Positions 5,634 through 9,466 of a stretch of 9,466 nt of DNA are shown here, one piece after another. The notes below the pieces were generated by a model that was not told the DNA's origin, did no database searches, and saw only the letters and a program-made list of their open reading frames with translations. Source of the DNA: RUG13091 sp963619935 (lineage in GTDB: Bacteria; Bacillota_I; Bacilli_A; RFN20; CAG-826); assembly GCA_963619935.1 (NCBI GenBank), contig CAVEYA010000055.1, positions 1 to 9,466 of the forward strand. The letters are read 5' to 3'. The position numbers and the translations under genes were made by a program. Numbering within the stretch: the stretch's first letter is position 1; every line of letters starts with the position of its first letter.

Positions 5634-7619
5634 TTATTTTATTAATGATAAGAATTCTTCTTCATCCATTACTTTAATGCCTAATGAATGAGCCTTATCT
5701 AACTTACTACCAGCTTCGACACCAGCGATAACTACATCCGTTGCCTTACTCACTGAACCAGTCACTTTTGCTCCTAAATTTTCTAATAATTCAGTCGCTT
5801 CTTTTCTTCCCATAGAACTAAGTGTGCCTGTTAATACACAAGTCTTACCAGAGAAATAAGAATTTGCCGCGCGAGAGGTGCTACCAAGATATTTAAAATT
5901 CACACCGTGTTCTTTAAGGTTGAACACTAATTGTTGATTAAAAGAATCACTGAAGTAACTGACGATAGAATGAGCAACAACCGGACCAACATCTGGGATT
6001 TCTAAAAGTTCTTCTTCGTTCGCCGCCATAAGTTGATCAATATCGTTATAAATCTTTGCTAAAGTTTTCGCCATCTTAGCCCCGACTTCTTTAATCCCAA
6101 GAGCAAATAACACTCTTTCTAATGAATTAGATTTAGATTTTTCAATCGCATCGATTAAATTATCAATCGATTTAGATTGCCAACCGTCAAGAGAGATAAT
6201 TTCATCACGATGGTTCATTAAATCATAGATTTCCGCAACATTATGGAAGAATCCTTGGTTAAAGAATTGTTCCGCAACTTTCTCTCCTAATCCTTCAATA
6301 TCCATCGCATCTTTGCTTGCAAAATGGATTATTGATTCAATTTGACGAGCAGGACAAGCAGGATTAACACAAAAATGCATTGCGTCTTTTCTTATTAAAG
6401 GTGCACCACATTCTGGGCAATTAGTAATCATTTGGAAAGGAAGTTCGTTGCCTACTCTTCTTTCCTTCACTACTCTTACTACTTCTGGAATTACATCTCC
6501 AGCTTTTCTAAGGACAACATAATCACCAATCATTAAACCTTTTTCAGTGACGAAATCTTCATTATGTAAAGTTGCTCTTTGTACCACACTACCGGCTACT
6601 CTCACAGGTTCTAATACCGCGTTAGGAGTAATCTTACCTGTACGACCAACTGTGTAAATAATATCTAATAATTTAGTAACCACTTCTTCTGGTGGGAATT
6701 TATACGCAATCGCCCATCTTGGCGTTTTTGCGGTATAACCTAATTTATCGTATAAATCCATATCATCAACCTTAATGACAATGCCATCAATATCATAGGC
6801 TAATGTTGGTCTTTTTTCTGTGTATTCTTTAATATAATCAATCACTTCATCGATTCCGTTACATAACCTTCTTTCAGGGTTAGTTTTAAATCCTAATTTA
6901 TCTGCCATTTGAAGGGCTTGACTATGATAACGAATTCCAAAATCTTTTGCGTTTACAAAATAATACCAAAAAGCATCTAAGCCACGAGAAGCAGCTATGG
7001 AACTATCTAATTGACGAACACTACCTGCTGCAGCGTTTCTTGCATTTGCGAATAATGGCTCACCTTTAGCTTCTTTTTCTTTATTTAATTTTTCTAATGA
7101 TTTCTTTGGCATAAAGACTTCGCCGCGGATTTCAAAATCAGCGTCTAAATCAATATGAGAAGGAACTGATTTAATTGTTAAAACATTCGCCGTAACGTCT
7201 TCACCAACTGTGCCATCACCTCTAGTAGCAGCGTATTGTAATTTTTTATGATAGACAAGAGACATACCTAAGCCATCGATTTTCATCTCCGCCATATAGG
7301 TTACTTTATCGCCACCAATAACCTCTCTAACCTTGCGGTCAAAATCTCTTAAATCATCTTCATTAAAAGCATTCGCTAAAGATAGCATCATTCTTTGATG
7401 AGTAACTTTTTTAAATTCATCTTGGACTTGTCCGCCAACTCTTTGTGTTGGAGATAAAGGAGATACTAGTTCAGGATGTGCTGCTTCTATGGCGATTAAT
7501 TCTTGCATTAAACGGTCATATTCAGCGTCGCTTACACTAGGATTATCTAAAACATAATATTCGTAATTATATTTTTCTAATAAAGCAGTTATTTCTTCTG
7601 CTCTTTGTTTTGGTGTCAT
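5634..7619 (-). CDS. ligA: NAD-dependent DNA ligase
   Basis: LigA seals nicks in DNA during replication and repair, using NAD as the source of AMP. The 661-residue product carries the full domain series. The NAD-binding Ia domain has YNYEYYVLDNP...SDAEYDRL (18-37). The adenylation domain has the AMP-accepting Lys113 in MKIDG. Nucleotide-binding elements include TRGDGTVGEDVT (132-143) and YKFPPEE (306-312). The OB fold has TVGRTGKITPNAVLEPV (323-339). A four-cysteine zinc finger uses Cys401, 404, 417 and 422. Helix-hairpin-helix repeats lie at about 440-560, with LGIKEVG and IPDVGP, and a BRCT domain at 588-661 begins GKTCVLTGTL. The start ATG overlaps the pcrA stop as ATGA, and a GGGGGG-rich ribosome binding site lies inside pcrA, so the two genes are coupled. 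This pair is widely conserved in Bacillota. No key residue is missing. Confidence 0.98.
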   Translation of the reverse strand: MTPKQRAEEITALLEKYNYEYYVLDNPSVSDAEYDRLMQELIAIEAAHPELVSPLSPTQRVGGQVQDEFKKVTHQRMMLSLANAFNEDDLRDFDRKVREVIGGDKVTYMAEMKIDGLGMSLVYHKKLQYAATRGDGTVGEDVTANVLTIKSVPSHIDLDADFEIRGEVFMPKKSLEKLNKEKEAKGEPLFANARNAAAGSVRQLDSSIAASRGLDAFWYYFVNAKDFGIRYHSQALQMADKLGFKTNPERRLCNGIDEVIDYIKEYTEKRPTLAYDIDGIVIKVDDMDLYDKLGYTAKTPRWAIAYKFPPEEVVTKLLDIIYTVGRTGKITPNAVLEPVRVAGSVVQRATLHNEDFVTEKGLMIGDYVVLRKAGDVIPEVVRVVKERRVGNELPFQMITNCPECGAPLIRKDAMHFCVNPACPARQIESIIHFASKDAMDIEGLGEKVAEQFFNQGFFHNVAEIYDLMNHRDEIISLDGWQSKSIDNLIDAIEKSKSNSLERVLFALGIKEVGAKMAKTLAKIYNDIDQLMAANEEELLEIPDVGPVVAHSIVSYFSDSFNQQLVFNLKEHGVNFKYLGSTSRAANSYFSGKTCVLTGTLSSMGRKEATELLENLGAKVTGSVSKATDVVIAGVEAGSKLDKAHSLGIKVMDEEEFLSLIK

Positions 7620-9466
7620 GCTTCATTCCCCCCTTTAGAAATACTTGGATGTGTACTTAATAAGGTCTTTAAACCATGTTCTTCAAAGTTAACTTTGATA
7701 ATATCATCACCATCAACGGAAACAACTACACCTCGGCCAAGAGTTTTATGAATGACAACATCGCCAACTTTCCAATCAGTAATTCCATTTGTCTTTTCAG
7801 TAAAGTTTTGTCTAATTGGTTCATTTAAATTAAATGAAGAACGAGGTTCTGGTTTCTTATATGGATTATATTCATTAGGACGGTTAGACATAGGTGGTCT
7901 AGCATATGGATTAATTTTTCTTTCAGAAGTTTGATATTCTAATCCAGATTCCTTAATAAAATTAGAAGGAGTTAAAGAACCACCAATCGTGTATGAATAG
8001 TCATTTGCGTAGCTAATATATAACTTTTCCTTTGCTCTAGTGTAAGCAACATATGCTAATCTTCTTTCTTCTTCTATAGCCTTATAGCCATCATCTAATA
8101 AGGCTCGATTATTTGGAAATACACCTTGGTTAAAACGCACCACAAAGACAACCGGGAATTCCAGTCCCTTGGCTGTGTGGACAGTCATTAAGGTAATAAA
8201 ATCTCCTTCACTTAAATCATCTTGAGCGGATAATAAAGCAATGTTTTGTAAATATTCATCGAAAGTTGACTCTGGATTTTCTTTTAAGAAATGACGGATA
8301 TCTTCAAATAATGCTTTAACGTTATCAATACGTTCATCTCCATCATCTTCTTTAGAAAGATAATCATAGTAATTAAATGAACTAATCATTTCTTCTAATA
8401 TTTTAGAGAATGTTTCTTCGTTCTTATTAATCTCTTCTCTTGTGTGATCAATAACTTTAATCATTGCTTTTAAAGAATTAATGGCTTTTGCAGGCGCTAA
8501 TGATTTATCACCATCCGCATCCCTAACATAATCATATAAGCTTTGCTTTGCCATAATCGCTTCGGCTTTAATGGTAGCAATCGTGTTATCACCAATTCCA
8601 CGTTTAGGAACATTCATAATTCTTTCAAAAGAAATATCATCACGTGTATTTGTAATTAAATGGAAATACGCTAAAACATCTTTAATCTCACGTCTTTGAT
8701 AGAACTTTGTACCACCATAAATACGATATGGTATACCATGTGCGGTTAAAGCTTGTTCAAAATCAACGGTAATATAGTTAGAACGATATAATAAGACAAT
8801 ATCGCGATACTGATAGCCACCTATGGCTTTTAATTTTTTAATTTCACGAGTGACAAAATCAGCTTCTGCTTTACCAGAAGGGCAACTACAAAGATGAATT
8901 GGATCACCTTCTTCGTTATTTGTGTATAAATCTTTCTTTAAACGCATTGAGTTATGGTCAATCAATGTGTTCGCAGTCTTAAGAATATTTTGTGTACTTC
9001 GATAGTTACGATCAAGAATGATAGTTTGGACATTCCGGAAATGGTCTTCTAACTTTAACATAATGTTTTGATTAGCCCCTCTCCAGGTATAAATAGTCTG
9101 GTCAGGGTCGCCCACTACATAAAGGAAGGTATCATCTCTAGTTAATAATTGAATTAATTTAAATTCGACATTATTTGTATCCTGGAATTCATCTACAAGG
9201 ATATGGCCAATTCTGTTTTGCCATTTAATACGAATTTCACTGTAATTCTCAAGGATATAATTAGTTTTTAATAATAAATCATCAAAATCTAAAGACAAAA
9301 TTTTATCCTTTTCTTCTTCATAACGAGTGTATATTTCTAAACATTCTTTTTCATTTTGAATGCGTTCATTAATAATCTTTATATCATATGGATATTTTTC
9401 ATGTAGTTTTTGATAAGCGATATAATTCTTGGCCTGGCCAACAATTTTATCGTTACGTTTATAGCC
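7616..9466 (-). CDS. pcrA: ATP-dependent DNA helicase PcrA/UvrD (5' end outside window)
   Basis: PcrA is a superfamily 1A 3'-5' helicase acting in nucleotide excision repair, plasmid rolling-circle replication and removal of RecA or stalled complexes. The frame is open to the right edge: 616 residues are visible and the N-terminal part with the Walker A motif is missing. In visible numbering, LDFDDLL is near 59-65, motif II DEFQD at 92-96, motif III VVGDPDQTIYTWRGA at 117-131, motif IV DRNYRS at 152-157, YGGTKFYQRREIKD at 250-263, motif V TVHTAKGLEF at 428-437, and motif VI EEERRLAYVAYTRAK at 465-479. A Pro- and Asn-rich linker (about 510-560) leads to a C-terminal Tudor-like domain (from about 564) typical of PcrA, which contacts RNA polymerase in related proteins. 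A TTG at 9298 could be mistaken for a start, but the 56 codons upstream read on in frame and fit the family. The stop overlaps ligA by four bases. Confidence 0.96.
   Translation of the reverse strand, partial: GYKRNDKIVGQAKNYIAYQKLHEKYPYDIKIINERIQNEKECLEIYTRYEEEKDKILSLDFDDLLLKTNYILENYSEIRIKWQNRIGHILVDEFQDTNNVEFKLIQLLTRDDTFLYVVGDPDQTIYTWRGANQNIMLKLEDHFRNVQTIILDRNYRSTQNILKTANTLIDHNSMRLKKDLYTNNEEGDPIHLCSCPSGKAEADFVTREIKKLKAIGGYQYRDIVLLYRSNYITVDFEQALTAHGIPYRIYGGTKFYQRREIKDVLAYFHLITNTRDDISFERIMNVPKRGIGDNTIATIKAEAIMAKQSLYDYVRDADGDKSLAPAKAINSLKAMIKVIDHTREEINKNEETFSKILEEMISSFNYYDYLSKEDDGDERIDNVKALFEDIRHFLKENPESTFDEYLQNIALLSAQDDLSEGDFITLMTVHTAKGLEFPVVFVVRFNQGVFPNNRALLDDGYKAIEEERRLAYVAYTRAKEKLYISYANDYSYTIGGSLTPSNFIKESGLEYQTSERKINPYARPPMSNRPNEYNPYKKPEPRSSFNLNEPIRQNFTEKTNGITDWKVGDVVIHKTLGRGVVVSVDGDDIIKVNFEEHGLKTLLSTHPSISKGGNEA

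Noticed and set aside
7616..7618. TGA at the end of pcrA as a tryptophan codon (code 4)
   Set aside because: The tryptophan codons checked throughout the window are TGG, no gene has an in-frame TGA, and the ATGA overlap with ligA is a normal coupled stop-start. Reading through would add only a few residues.
7752..7934. Plus-strand open frame opposite the 3' end of pcrA
   Set aside because: It is antisense to the pcrA linker and Tudor-like domain and shows no sign of being coding.
9296..9298. TTG as the start of a shorter helicase
   Set aside because: The frame stays open through the right edge and the 56 upstream codons fit PcrA, so the gene is cut by the window and not truncated.
1..9466. 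CRISPR array, insertion sequence, prophage or defence system
   Set aside because: No regularly spaced repeats, transposase, integrase or defence-type gene is seen; all proteins belong to known housekeeping or metabolic families.

Overview
The window is a compact, AT-rich bacterial segment in which every gene I can support lies on the minus strand. Gene content and order (pcrA, ligA, then gatC-gatA-gatB), short intergenic gaps and Shine-Dalgarno sites of the AAGGAGG type point to Bacillota. The most likely source is a low-GC Bacilli, Erysipelotrichia or Mollicutes-related lineage with a standard genetic code: the tryptophan codons I checked in all genes except gatC (which has none) are TGG, and no gene contains an in-frame TGA. 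The exact lineage is inference; no rRNA is present.

Transcription runs from right to left. The right third (9466 to 5634) holds the 3' part of pcrA, a UvrD/PcrA-type helicase cut by the window edge, overlapping by 4 nt with ligA, the NAD-dependent DNA ligase. This DNA-repair pair ends at a clear hairpin-plus-T terminator (about 5600-5569). A good candidate promoter (5568-5540) overlaps the tail of that terminator and starts the second unit.

The second unit is gatC-gatA-gatB-galE-hydrolase, followed by tRNA-Arg(CCT). gatC/gatA overlap by 1 nt, and gatA/gatB and gatB/galE are each separated by one base, with each ribosome binding site inside the preceding gene, so translational coupling is likely. 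GatCAB makes Gln-tRNA(Gln) and/or Asn-tRNA(Asn) by transamidation. GalE interconverts UDP-glucose and UDP-galactose. The last protein is a serine hydrolase of the lysophospholipase/monoacylglycerol-lipase type. The unit ends with the tRNA and a second terminator (about 251-228). The leftmost 227 bases hold no gene I can support.

This is mostly a housekeeping region, and I found no convincing undescribed system. The points worth a second look are small: a Gly-to-Asp change beside the GatA nucleophile, loss of the usual His-Gly oxyanion motif in the hydrolase, Asn at the specificity position of GalE, coupling of galE to gatCAB, and an A-C mismatch in the tRNA T-stem.
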